Assembly: GCA_003116975.1 (NCBI GenBank)
Contig: BGKB01000143.1
Location: 215,442 to 279,441 of the forward strand
Length of the DNA: 64,000 nt
Direction of reading: 5' to 3'
Source of the DNA: Aurantiochytrium sp. KH105
Taxonomy: Eukaryota; Sar; Bigyra; Thraustochytrida; Thraustochytriidae
Shown: positions 42,999-54,489 of the stretch, in pieces
Numbering within the stretch: the first letter of the stretch is position 1
Layout: every line of letters begins with the position of its first letter
Translations under genes and position numbers: made by a program
Notes under the pieces: model-generated
Database searches by the model: none
What the model was told of the DNA's origin: nothing
Seen by the model: only the letters and a program-made list of their open reading frames with translations

Positions 42999-45900
42999 CG
43001 GCCTCGGCTACTGCTGCTGCTGCTGCTGCCGCCGCCGCTCTTTCATGGCACAGTCTCAGCTGCAGGAACAGATCGACCGAACCAAGTTAGGAAGTGGCGT
43101 ATCGGCCGGCACGGCTTTGCCTGTCCATGCACGGCCTCGCCGTGGTTCGAGGTGCGCACGAGCAAGCATTCTATGCCTAGGCAGCAAGCAGGTCTTGCGA
43201 ATGGTGAGTATACTAACAAATAAATGGTTCATTTGCGACTTGAACGAAGTGTATATACCACCGGGCGCGGCCGCGTTTAACGGCTCCAACGGCTAGTTTC
43301 TGGCGGGAATAAATCGGCGAGAGTTACATTGGCTAGAGCGTGACGCCTCGTGGCGGGTGCCTATTTCGCAATGGAGTCAAATGCCCTGGGCGTGCGTGGC
43401 CCTGGTCTACGTCTGGCTGTTGTGGCAAGGCAATTGAGGCGAGCACAGAACCAACGAATCTCGCCACTGGGCGGTCGCCTGTTTCCTGGCTGCTTCCTTC
43501 CTCTCCTGGCCGATGGCGGTTGATTGACTCGCCGCAGTCTGTCATCTGTCTGTCTCTGTGTCTGTCTTGTCTGTCTGGTTACCTGTCCGTTTGTCTGGAA
43601 CAGCGAGAATGATGGCGAGCGGCGCTTCTAGTACAGGATGGCCTAGCGGGTCAAGATGAAGCTAGTCGCTGGCCGCCACTGGTGGCGGTGAACGCTGCCG
43701 TGCAACGGTCAGCAAGGGAAAGAAGGGGTGGCTCGACCTTGATCGAGCTCGAGGCTGCGTTTGCGGAGCAGGCTCGCGGCTGCTTTCATTTCTTCGTTGC
43801 TTCGCGCGCAGCGTGTGGGACGAAAGTCGGGGACGCGTCGGGAACGTCCACAGCTCACGCGCGCTGTGCAAGGGCCTTTCGGAGAGCGCTGTGGGCAGGC
43901 CGCGCGGCTCCCTGCCGGCGAATAGCACAGACCGCGCTCGCGGCATCCTCGCCGGCCCCACACTAGCCCGCCCGCCTGCCTGCCTGCCTGCTGCCAGCCA
44001 CCTACCGCTGCGACGGCATACATGCGCCCTCGCTTCCCCGATTCTTTGGTTGCGCGGGACGCGCGTACTTTCTTTCCTCCCTTCTTCCGTTCCTCCCTTC
44101 CCACTCCTCGTCGGCCTCGAGCCGCAGCCGCCAGGCCGGCCGGCCGCGCGGGACAGAGGGAGGGCGGGCGGGAGGCGGAGCACGAGCGCTCGAGCCCCCG
44201 CGCCTGTATTTCACCGAGTGCTCATGTGCGAAGCCGCGCCTGGCAGGCGCTCGCTGCGGGCGCGCTGCGGGAACTGCCGCCTCCGCTTTGCATTTTGCGA
44301 GCAAGTAGATGCGTGCAGTCCGTCTAGAAGCCGCGCGGCCGTTCCCGACCGCAGGGACAGCGAGCGCAGAGTAGCCTCGCAGGTGCCACAGACCGGGGCA
44401 GGCGGAGCAGGCGGGACGCGGCCTGCGGTTCGGGCGCCTTTCTTTCGCGGGCACACGCGCTAGAGTCGGCCGGGGCGGCGTACTTACTCTGCGGTCTGCT
44501 TCGCGATGCATCGTCACAGCTGCCCTGCTCTGCTCTGTGCCGTAGATCAAGGATGAAAGACGCGTCGCGGCGTATTGAGTCGCGTCGCGTCGTGCATCTA
44601 TCTTGGGCCTGGCTGCTTTCCGATTTTCTTTATTTCTTTCTTTCTTTCTTTCTTTCCTGCTCTCTCGAGCTGCCGCACGTACTGCGCAGTCATCCACGCA
44701 GCACGCGTCCGTCCGCCGAGTGACTCAGCAGCGACGAGCGGCCAACTCGCCTAGCTCGCCAGACCGCCAGGAGATCGAACAGTGCCAGCCAGCCCTCGCC
44801 ATCCCACTCTCCTCTCCTCGGAGCGCGGCCTCGGCGCGCGGAATCTGGACGCGCAAAGCCAGCCGCCAGCCGCCGATCGATTGCTCGCTCGCCAGTGGTC
44901 GACCGATCACTCGAATTGCTCGAATCGAATCGCTCAAATCGAATCGCTCAAATCGAATCGCAATCGCTCGAATCGCTCGCTCGCTCGAGCCTCTTCGCGT
45001 CGCGTCGCGTCGCGTCCGCGCTCGACCAACCGACCGACCGACCGACCGACCGCCCGCCCAATCGATCGATCGATCTGTACGAGGGCTCCAAACAGGCGAG
45101 ACGTCGCGTCGGCGCAAGCGACAGACGCGAGCGCGAGTGCGGAGACGAGACGAGACGAGAGCAGAGGAGTGGCGAGAAGAACAGCGGCCAGTGAGTCTGC
45201 TGCAGCTGCTTCTGTCGCCGGCGGGCCTGAGGGCCTCTCTACTGGGGCGTCTTTCAGCCTTTTGCGTCCCTCCCGCAGACCGACCCCGCAAGCGTGGGTA
45301 GTGTGAGGGGAAAAGCGAAAGAATGAAAGGAGGGAGGCCGCTGGCTGCGGGCGACCAAACGGGGCGGTTCCACACAGAGGAGATACCGCGCCGGGGTCCC
45401 CCTCTCCGAGCCGCCTAAGCGCTTGTGCCCGCCGTGGGCAGGGAAAAGCCGTTGCTCCCCGCAGCTGCGAAAGGCGTCCCGCCCAGTTACTGTCTGGCTG
45501 CAAGGTGCAGCTGCAGCTGCATGCAGGAGCAGCAGCCGGCAGCTGCGTGCCATCGGAACGCACCTCGAAAGCGTCCGCTGCTTCCCCGGGTACCGCCGGA
45601 GCTGGGTGCGGCCGTTACCATGGCCAGATTGAACCAAAGCCGAGATAAGCCAAGGAGAGCGAAACGGGCGTCCGAGCCGGCCATGGCCGCCGTCGTGGCC
45701 TCTCCTCGGGGCAGGTTTGGCCCCGCCTTGGCCCGCCCCAGCCCGCCCGCCCAATTTCCTCCGTTACGCCTCAGCGCCGGCCGCGCCGCCTGGCCCGAAG
45801 CCTGGTGCGAGCACTGTGGGAAAGTTCGTTTGCCCTTGGGCGGTGCAAGCCGTGCCGGCGATAAGCGCTGTGGGAATAATCGGCCAGTGCGTCGCCGCGT

Positions 45901-47146
45901 CGCCGCGAGGCCTTGCGTTCTTGCCTTCCTCTTCCCTTGCCTTCTTTCTTGTTCGTCCTCTCGTTTCGGAGTCTCTGCCCTTGCCGCGCGCCGTTTCCAC
46001 CGGTCCTGGTGGTTGTTGCCACTGCCTCAGGCGCTCTGGAGTGAGAGAGGGAGGAAGAAAGGGAAGTCGCTTTGGCTCTGCTTCGGCAAAGTGCCGCGCG
46101 GCTTCTTCGAATCCCGGCCGCTGTGCACTGCGGCTTTTCGCAGCCAAGGCTGGGTCGGTGTGATCGAGTGGGCGCGTCGGGGGGGAAGCAACGCGGTTTG
46201 TGGAGGGGGGCAGAGAGGGCGGGCGGAGGGCGGCTCGCGGAGGCAAACAGATGAGGCCGGAGGGATCGAGTCGCGAGGAAGCGACAGGCGGACAGCCCGC
46301 GCCGGCGATTCTCGGCCTGGTTGCCTGTCTCCGCACAGTTACCGCGTCAATAGCCCGCAGCGAGCTAGTATAATCCCTGCCAGCTTCCCGCAGCTCGGCG
46401 AAAGACCCGGACCTGGCGGTGCCGCCGCGCCATGCGCACGCCAACCCTCCCCGTCTCTCCCCCTCTGCGGCCGGCGCAAGGCATCCCCGTCGGTGGCCGG
46501 CGCTTTCCTACTTCGCTCCCTTTTTCGGCCGCTCCCTCCGCCCGCCGCCGCGCCGCGCGCCGGCGCCTCGCCACTGAGCACCTCGCGCGCTGCGGCAGAA
46601 ATAACCGGCCAGACTGACTCGGCAGCGGCGGTGACCTGGCTGCTGAGGCCGCTCGGCCGCGCCAGGACCTGCCGCACGACCAGCAAGCCACTGGCCGGCG
46701 GGCCAGCTCTCTCTCTCTGTCTCCGGGACCTGGCAGGCCGATCAAGAGACAGGAGTGAAAGAAAGGTAGAAGGGCTAGGCCAGGGCGAACAAGCGGGAAA
46801 TGAGTGAAAGGATGAAAGACCTAGAGGGGCGGGGCGCGAAAGACCCGGGCAGCCTGAAAGACCCGAAGGGGGGCGGCTCTCGCGCCCGCTTCTTTCTTCC
46901 TTTCTTTCTCTGCCTCGGTCTCCCCGCGTCGCGTCCCACGGTCGATGGACGACTCGACGGCGAGCCCGCGATCGGCCGGCCAGCCAGCCAGCCTGCCATG
47001 CCGCGTCTCGCCGCGCGGCAGCGGCCACGGCAGGGCGAAGTGTGCAGAAGGTATGCATTGCATATGTTATCATGGCAGCTGGAAGCGCCTAGCCTCCGCG
47101 CAGTCAGGCCTCGCCTCGGCCGATCTTTCGAGCCCCTCTCTCCCTC

Positions 47147-47196
47147 TCTCCCTCCCTCCCTCCCTCCCTCCCTCCCTCCCTCCCTCCCTCCCTCCC
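47147..47196. repeat. (CCCT)n microsatellite
   Basis: About twelve tandem CCCT/TCCC units, pyrimidine on the + strand. It lies in the flank upstream of the small ORF at 48691. Confidence 0.9.
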
Positions 47197-48189
47197 TGCG
47201 GCGCGATGTGCGTCTGCGTCCCTCTATTTCTCTTGTTCTCCCCCTGCCTGCTTCGACTGTAGGTCTTTCTTCCTGTCTCCTTTTCCTTTCCTCTTCTCGG
47301 CGCCTTCCCGCGGCCTTCCCGCTGGCCGCCCCCCTGGGCGGTGCGAGCCAGGCCCGCATTGGCCACCACAGTGGCGCGCTCAGCTTCGGGGCTGTTGGCT
47401 CTCGTTTGTTGGTGGCCAAGCCCAGCCGAGCCCCGCCCCGCCCCGCCCCGCTCCGCCAAGCCAAGCCGAGCCCACGCCCGGCGGATGCAAGCGAGCAAGC
47501 CCGCCGCGCCTTCTTCTGCCCGTCTCCCCGCCCGCTTCCCTCGCGCCCTCCCTTCGCCTGGCTCGCGCCGCTCGGGCCCCCTCGCGCCTTTCTTTCATTC
47601 TTTCTTTCTTTCTTCCTTGCTTGCTTTCCTTCTTTCCGCTGGCCTTTTGCTCTGCCCGCCTCGCAACGCCGGCGTTGTGAGGCGGTCGGAGCGCCTGCCT
47701 CTCCCTCCCGCGTCCCTCCCCTGGCCAGCTATCAAACAGCCCGCGCCGGGAAGCCGGCGGGACAGACGCGCCCTGCGCTCTCCCTCCCTCCCTCCCACCG
47801 GCCTGCGCACCATTCAGCCCTTCGCGTCCACCGAGCTAGCTGTACTGCCTGCGCTGCGGCTGCGGAGCGCAGCAGCGTACGGCAGCCGCCGCCGCGCGTG
47901 CGAGCGCGAGGCCGCGGCCCTCGCGGCCTGCGTAGGTAGGCCCTGCCAGGCTTGGCTTGCTTTGTTTCTTTCTTTTCTTTCTTTTCTTTTCCATGCTTTT
48001 ATTCATTCATTCATGCTTCTCTCTCTCTCACTCTCTCTCTCTCCAAAAGTGCGGGGCGGGGCGTGCGTGACCTGGCCGCCCGCCCCTCTCTGCCTTCCCC
48101 CCCTCTGGCATGCCCTGCCCGCCAGCGCCCTGCTCCTTCCTCCGCGGGTCTGCGGGGTGACAGGCGCACGCAGGCTGCGGGAGTGACTG

Positions 48190-48690
48190 CGGGGTGTGCG
48201 GGCGACGGGAGGGGAGGGGAGGGAAGGGCGAAAGTAGTGAAAGAAGCGAAAGAGGCGAAAGACCGCGGACGGCGGGCGGGCCGGTCGAGGCAGGCAAAGC
48301 AAACAAGGAACGCAGCGAGCGAGCGAGCGAGCGAGAGCAGCGTCGAGCAGAGCAGAGCAGAGCAGATCAGAGCACAGCGCAGCGGAGCGGAGCAGCGAAG
48401 AGCAGACGAGCGCAGCGCAGAGCAGCCAGAGCAGCAGCGCGGCGCAAAAGACACGGCAGACGAGCGAGCAGACCCGCGGCATCGTGCATCCAGCCGCCGC
48501 GCGCAAAGCACATCGCTCAGATCGCCAATCGACGACAGACACGCATACAGTAGGCAAGCTGTCGGAGGAGAGCGCAAGAAGCAGGCGCGCGCGCTCGGCG
48601 CCCGGCAGACGAGAGAGAGCGCGGCCACGGTACGCACAGCCAGCACGCAAAAGACCTGAGCCCGCAAGAGAGGGCCAAGAGACGAGGAGA
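48190..48690 (+). promoter_or_regulatory. Purine-rich leader upstream of small ORF
   Basis: Directly after a C/T-rich stretch (47940-48110) the + strand becomes G/A-rich, with AGAGC/CGAGC runs (48315-48440), until the ATG at 48691. The pattern matches leaders of recognised + strand genes in the window and is used here as supporting evidence for the small ORF. Confidence 0.3.
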
Positions 48691-48984
48691 ATGCCCGTCC
48701 AACCCGAGTCTACGACGCCAAGGGCATACGGTCCCGCCACAAGCCCGCGCGTCGCGCTCTCCAACAAACAATCTGGATTCCACAACTCGCGCTACGTGAG
48801 GTCCGTGTCCGGAACGGACGAGTTGAGTTTGGACGGAATGCGACTCGACTCGCCCATCTCGAGCAATCCACAAGAGCCCGTCGAGTCATGGCATCAGAAC
48901 CTTGAGCACAACCCGGTTACCCCACGAGCATGGCGAAACCGCGTCCATGCGGTCGCGGTCTTACCGCACGCAAGCTCAGACTAA
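48691..48984 (+). CDS. Small hypothetical protein, 97 aa
   Basis: A 97-residue frame starting MPVQPESTTPRAYG, rich in Ser, Pro and Asn. Unlike the surrounding Arg-rich frames its composition is protein-like. It starts with an ATG in gagaATGC context, follows a purine-rich leader and is followed by sequence that turns AT-rich (T10 at 49324 and an AATAAG near 49371), like real genes here. The frame stays open upstream of the ATG, but there its translation is low-complexity. No domain, signal peptide or membrane segment is seen; it is probably disordered. Function unknown. Confidence 0.4.
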   Translation: MPVQPESTTPRAYGPATSPRVALSNKQSGFHNSRYVRSVSGTDELSLDGMRLDSPISSNPQEPVESWHQNLEHNPVTPRAWRNRVHAVAVLPHASSD

Positions 48985-51206
48985 GTGACGCGAAGCAAGT
49001 CAGCAAGTAAACCAGCGAACCAGCCAGTCAGTATGCATACAAGTGAACGACGAGACGATCGGTCGATCCGCCAAGGCGTTTACGAGATTTTGATCGCTAC
49101 AAGCTGCTGTTGCTGCCAGCCAGAAACGAAAGACGATATCGAGGTAACATGATGACACGACCAGATGGATGGAGTGAGGACAAATGATGTAAAAGGGACC
49201 TTCTCATGGGTCCTTTAGCGCGGAATGGAAAAAACACCAATTCTGAATGAAGGAGTTTCCTCTGATTAACGCAGAGGTGATAGCGCCAAGAAATCTGAGC
49301 AAGCAGTTCTTGGCAGTGTGCCTTTTTTTTTTTGCGATAACCCTGCATTGCTCTTTGTACAGTTTTTTCAATAAGAACAGATTCTTTTATCATACAAGAT
49401 CAACACACACTCTTTTTATCGTCACACGCACTCGCGCTCATTCTCTCTTGCCCGAGACCGTGTGAGGACATTAACGCTCTCGCCTTTCAACCTGAAGGCA
49501 GCAAGGCGTCTTGCAAAACTGGCTCGACCCCGCTCTCTCTCTTTTACTCATGGCCCTTTTCTTTGCCAAGGCTCGTGCAGCCCCATCATGCAAAGAACAC
49601 ACGTCAGCCTGGACTAAACGCACGCTGCGGCCCTTGGAAGGCCAACACGCACAACGAAAAATAACCGTTGAAAAGTCGAAATGGGCGCTGAGCGGAGCTG
49701 GGGTGTCGAGTCCAAGTCGTGCCGCCAGCAGCTTCGCGCACCGAGATCGACGCGCTCGACAACCGCAACGTCTGCTTGCTGGAACTTTTGCGCTGCGGCA
49801 AATGGCCTGGTCGGGAGCCTGCGTTGTAATGTTGCTGGCTTGTTCGCAAGTTCTCTTCCTCCAACGCAGATTGACATGAGTTGCGGAATGTAATGCAACA
49901 GAGGTAATAGCAAGGCTTAAGGAAAGTTCGAGGGCAGGGCGATGAGGCAAGGCAGAAAAGTAGTCAAGAATTCGCAATGCAGTGCGTGTGCAACGCTCTG
50001 CAGCCCGCTGCCGCTGCCGCCCACCGGGAATACGCGCACGGAAAAGAATAAGCAATGCCATGCACCCAGACGTGACCAACGCTTTGAATTTAGCTCCTGC
50101 CGTGTAATGCCGTAGTATCAATACAGCCACGTCGATCGATCGATGGACTGAACGAACGCAACTTAAATCAGCGCAATGCAGTGCCTGACGACAAAATGCA
50201 GACAGTGCAGCTCAGCACAGTGCAGTGCAGCGGTGTAACGGCACTGGCCAGGAAAGCCGTTGCACGCAAGCCCACTTTGTCGAGCACGAGGCTCTTCCTG
50301 GGGACAAGATAGTCTGGCCCCATTCTAGGGGTTGTCTTCGAAGTAGTACAGCACTTGCCTCTGGGCTGCTGCCAGATGATAGCGGCTAGCTAGCTCGCTT
50401 ACTCTCCTTTTCGCAGCTGTTTACTAGCCTTGCAGTTGCAAGGAAGGCACATTCAAAGCAGTACCAAAGGGACAGAGTGAGCTTGGTGCAGCTGGTCGAC
50501 TCAAGGCGGGGTCGGCGCGGATCATGCCAGCATGGCCTGAGGCGAGAACGCAGCAGCCAGCCGCAATGGCTAGTAGCTGCGAGGAACGCAGAGCACAAGG
50601 TAGATCGTCTCGTATCGCATCGTATGCCATGGATGATATCGCAGGCCAACTTCTTCACCCTTCTGCTTTGCGTCAAGAAAGGGGTGGTTAAAAAGCGGCA
50701 AGGCCGCCAGGGACGACGCGAAGAAGCGAGCTCTTCTGAAGAGGCGTATTGCAGGCCGCACGCGTCGACGAGGAATCCCCGGCGAACAGTCTGCGCAAAC
50801 GCGTCGTTCACGTGTCGATCAAGAAGGATCTGGGACCGCTTTGGCCAGCTCCAGATGGGCCAGCCAGCTAGCTAGATATTTGGCAAACGGTCGATGCGAG
50901 ACGCCTCTACGGCAATTCGACCGAATTCTCCCCTCCCAGATCCCAAGCGATCATCGATCAGAAAAAATTCTGCAGCTGGTTCCTTGGACTCGAAAAAGAG
51001 ACGTCCGTCCCGGCACGTTCGCTGAGATGGAGCACAACCGACGCGGAAGCGATCTCCAGGCCGGCGGCCGGCTGGGAATCATTGTCAAGACCCGGAGAGC
51101 GCGCCCGTGCGCCTCCTTCCCTCCCTCCGGCGATCAGAGCCGGAGCCGGCAGGGAGGCACCGTCCCGCCTCTTCCCGACGCTATGTGCGCGGCGGTGGCT
51201 TTCATT

Positions 51207-51227
51207 CACACTGTGATCCACAGTGTG
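51207..51227. repeat. 9-bp perfect hairpin
   Basis: CACACTGTG, ATC loop, CACAGTGTG: a perfect 9-bp inverted repeat with a 3-base loop. It could be a dimeric protein-binding site or a hairpin; no gene starts nearby. Confidence 0.6.
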
Positions 51228-51335
51228 GGAGCCCCGCAGTGCTGGTTGCCCGCGCGTTGCACGGCGCTTCCGCCTCCGGGAGGTGGGCTGGGAGGCGACG
51301 ACGAAGGGAGGAGGGCGAGGAACACCGTGCGCGCG

Positions 51336-51408
51336 TGCGCAGTGCAGGCCAGGCCCCGTGCTTCCTTCACCCCACTCTCCCCTCCCCCGCCCTGGCCTGC
51401 ACTGCGCA
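51336..51408. repeat. 18-bp perfect inverted repeat with 37-bp spacer
   Basis: TGCGCAGTGCAGGCCAGG at 51336-51353 is exactly reverse-complemented at 51391-51408. The 37-base loop between them is C/T-rich. The stem is long enough to be unlikely by chance even in GC-rich DNA. Confidence 0.8.
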
Positions 51409-54400
51409 CAGCGGTCGGTGTCCAGGCTCGCGCACTGCAGCACGGTTCCAAGCAAGCAAGCAAGGAAGCAAACAAACGGGCGCGGTGAAGCCCTCAAACG
51501 TCTGTTCCGCGTCTTTCCATCGCCGCGTCTTCCGCCAATGCGTCTTGCACAGGCAGCTAGCTGTAGCTGCGCAGCTGTGGAGCCAACGATTGACTGACCG
51601 TCAGCCGCACCTGGCCAGCCGTCTCTCTGCCCGCCTGCCGCCGCTATACCTTCTTCGTTCCGTCTGCCCTCCTGTCTCGCGCACCTCTGGCAGCGAAAGG
51701 AGGAAGAGAGAAGCTTTGGAAGGTGTTGAAGCAGCGAAGAAGCGGCTAGGAATGGGAGCGGAGAGCGCGTTCGTGAGGGCACGTTCCCTTTAACTGCCCT
51801 TGTAATTACGCCGCTGCAGCTCGCCGGGATGCGCTGCAGCTGTAGCTGCAGCCAGCTGGAGCTGGCAACGAGCGAGCTCGCCGGCGCCTGCACGATGCAG
51901 ACGTTAGACTCGCAATCGCGACCGTGCAGTCGCAGGGCCGCGAGGCCAACGCTTGCACGGCCGATGCGACCGGCAAAACGTAAAATCTCGAGCAGCGCGG
52001 TCTCGCGAGCTTCAGCGGCCGAGGTTGAAGTCTGCGTTCGGAGTGTCTCTGTCGGTCTGTAGTAGCATGCTGCGCTGGCGACAGCTGTAGCTTTCGTGAG
52101 AAAGGAAATCTCGATTTTCGCCGAGAGTGAGCGAGCGAGCGAGCGAACGAACGAATGAACGAACCAACGAACGACTGAATGACCGGGCCGGGCTTGCTTG
52201 CCTTGCTTGATCAGCCAAAGAAATCGAGATAAATTGTGGTCAAAACTAAAGGTTTTTGCAGCCAGGCGCTCTTCGTGCCCAATGCTCTTGGTGTCACTCG
52301 AGAAATTGGAAAGATCAAGATCCTGAATTTTGGTCAGGCGTGCAGAGAGAGACGATCAAACAGTCGACTCGCGATCTTCTGAGGACGACGGGAACAGATC
52401 AAGAGAGAGAGAGAGAGAGAGAGCGTGATCGATTGATCGATCGATCGATCGATCGATTCTTCCTCGTCTTCACGCGCGCCACTCACGCCCGATCGATGAG
52501 CGAGACATTCAATCAACTGGCCGACAGTCGCTGATCGACGGCGCCAGGACGGTTCGACAAGCCTGCAGTGGCAGCTAGCATGGCTGGGCGACTGACGTTC
52601 AGCCCCGCATTGCTCTCTCCCTCAAGTCAGTCTGGTCACTCGGCGCCCAAGGCTGGCCTCTTTTCGATGGACGGTATGCAATGCAATCCGCGCCACTCAC
52701 GCAACACACACAGACGCACACAAGGAGAAACATCCAAACAACCGTAATTCTTTCAATGCCAGTCCTGCCATCTGCAGCTGCTGCTTGCCACGCCTTCCTT
52801 TCTTGCCTGCCTGATGCGCAGCTTTCCGCGCCTTGCCATTCCCCGTCTTCCCTCCTGTGCGCGTCGCCAACCAATTCACATCCATCCACCCTTTAACTTG
52901 AAACGAACTACTTCTTGTCGCTTTACGATCTATCTGCCCTGCCGCTCCACTCCGACTATGCCGCCTGCGTGACGCACACGTTCGACCGCCGATCACGATA
53001 CGCAGCTCCCTGCAGTGGCGGTGGCACGGACGTCACGCAGGCCCAGAACCGGGAGAGCGCGGGCCAGGGCCTCACGTACTGCCTCTGGAATGCCCTCCGC
53101 AGTGGATTTTGGGGCGGGTTCCTGGGCCCCGCACCGCGCTGTTGCTATACCCACAGTCAACCCGCACTGCTGCCCACTTCCTGCGACGCTCGAGGCTCCC
53201 TGCCCTGGCCTGCCTTTCTGCGTGCCTGCTTCTGCAGTCTGCTGCAGCTGCGCGCTCGCGCTCCGCGAACCACGCAGACAGAGCCCGGGAGCCCGCGAGG
53301 TGGACGCTCGCTCGCTCGCTCGCTCGCTCGCTTGCAGTCGATCGATCGTGTCCGGCCGGCGTGCGGCTCCGGGCCTGCGCTGAGCCCGGGCCTGGCCGCC
53401 GCGGGCTTTCCGTTCCTATTACGAGCAAGAAGGCGACGCATGCAACTTGGCAGCAACTTGGCAGGCGGACGGAGGCGGATGGACGTTCGGGCGCCTGGCT
53501 GCCAAAGCTGCTGCTGCGAAAGCTGCTAGAGCTGCTGCAGCTGCTGCAGCTGCTGCTGCTTGCTGGAGTTTGGCTGCTGAAGCTGGGGAGAACGTGCAAC
53601 GAAAGGACCGATCTGGAAACAGGGATGAAAGAGGGAAGAAGGAGGAAAGCGAGCGACGAATGACGCGAGTGACGCGAGTGACGTGAATGACGTGAATGAC
53701 GCGAGCGGCAAGAACTCACTCACTCTCTCACTGTCAATCATCACGCCCGCTCATCACGAGGCGTCCGGGCCGGACGGCTCGGTGGCTGCCGCCGCTTCGC
53801 GTCCGCCGGCTGCTGCCTGGCTTTCTGCCTGACTGTCTGCCTGTTCGCCTGCCCAAAAAACCAAAACGAAGGAGCGTGCCCGCAAGCCGCGCAGGCCAGC
53901 ATAAACACTGTGGAAAAGAAACAACAGCCCCCGCTGCATTCCTTTGCGCTGCATTCCTGCGTAGCAATCACGAGGTCCCGATGCGCCGCGGCCTACCTTT
54001 CTCCATTCGACGCAGAAGTAGCGCTGCAGCTACCCGGGCTGCGCTCTGCGCCGCAGGCGCCTCCCCTCCTCTTCCCTAGGCCGGCCTGGGACCTCCCTCC
54101 CTCCTTCATCGCGGCCTCGCGTCACGCAGTGCAGGCGGTCCATCGGCGCAGGCAGGCCGAGTATAGATGAGCCAGGCGGCGGCAGCGCAGAGCCGCGCGG
54201 CGCAGAGCAGCGCGGGATGAGGAGGCTGGAGAGGGCGCCAGCAGGCAAGGCGAGGCCGGGCTCAAGACGAGTGCGTACATGATCGATCGCGCGGTCTTTC
54301 GTGTCATTCCTTCAGCCGCGACCAGCAGCGCAGCGCAGAGCGCGCGCAGCACAGCACAGCACAGCACAGAGCGCCAGCGCGGCGCGGCGAAGCGGCGAAG

Positions 54401-54470
54401 CGGCGCTGCAGAGGCAGGCTGCTCGCTCGGGCGCGTCCGGAGGCCGGCGACGGCGGCGGCTAGCCAGCGG

Positions 54471-54489
54471 GGAGCCCCGAGGGGGCTCC
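54471..54489. repeat. GC-rich hairpin, 8-bp stem
   Basis: GGAGCCCC pairs with GGGGCTCC around a GAG loop, and the stem can extend outward across a 2-base bulge. A second bulged hairpin (CCACCGGA with TCCGTGG) follows within 50 bases. Confidence 0.5.

Larger units (their letters stand above)
42999..48690. other. Long GC-rich spacer, ADD-finger gene to small ORF
   Basis: 5.7 kb with no recognised gene. It contains a CTG/CCG-rich bit (43010-43035, upstream of the ADD gene), a C/T-rich stretch with TTTC units (44620-44660), GATCGAT-rich and CGAC-repeat sequence (44880-45075), a CCCT array (47147-47196), further C/T tracts (47590-47640, 47960-48040) and a GA/AGAGC-rich leader (48190-48690). Frames up to 460 codons (for example 45425-46807, 46800-47939) are low-complexity Arg/Pro/Ser/Ala translations overlapping equal frames on the other strand. 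Confidence 0.45.

Noticed and set aside
46100..46130. tRNA B-box-like TTCGAATCC
   Set aside because: No A box at the right distance and no cloverleaf stems could be drawn.
45425..46807. 460-codon plus frame
   Set aside because: Arg/Ala/Ser/Pro-rich in GC-rich DNA, non-ATG start, equally long frames on the opposite strand, no motif.
49471..50130. 219-codon minus frame
   Set aside because: Starts with GTG, Cys/Arg-rich with no domain, and overlaps other frames of similar length.
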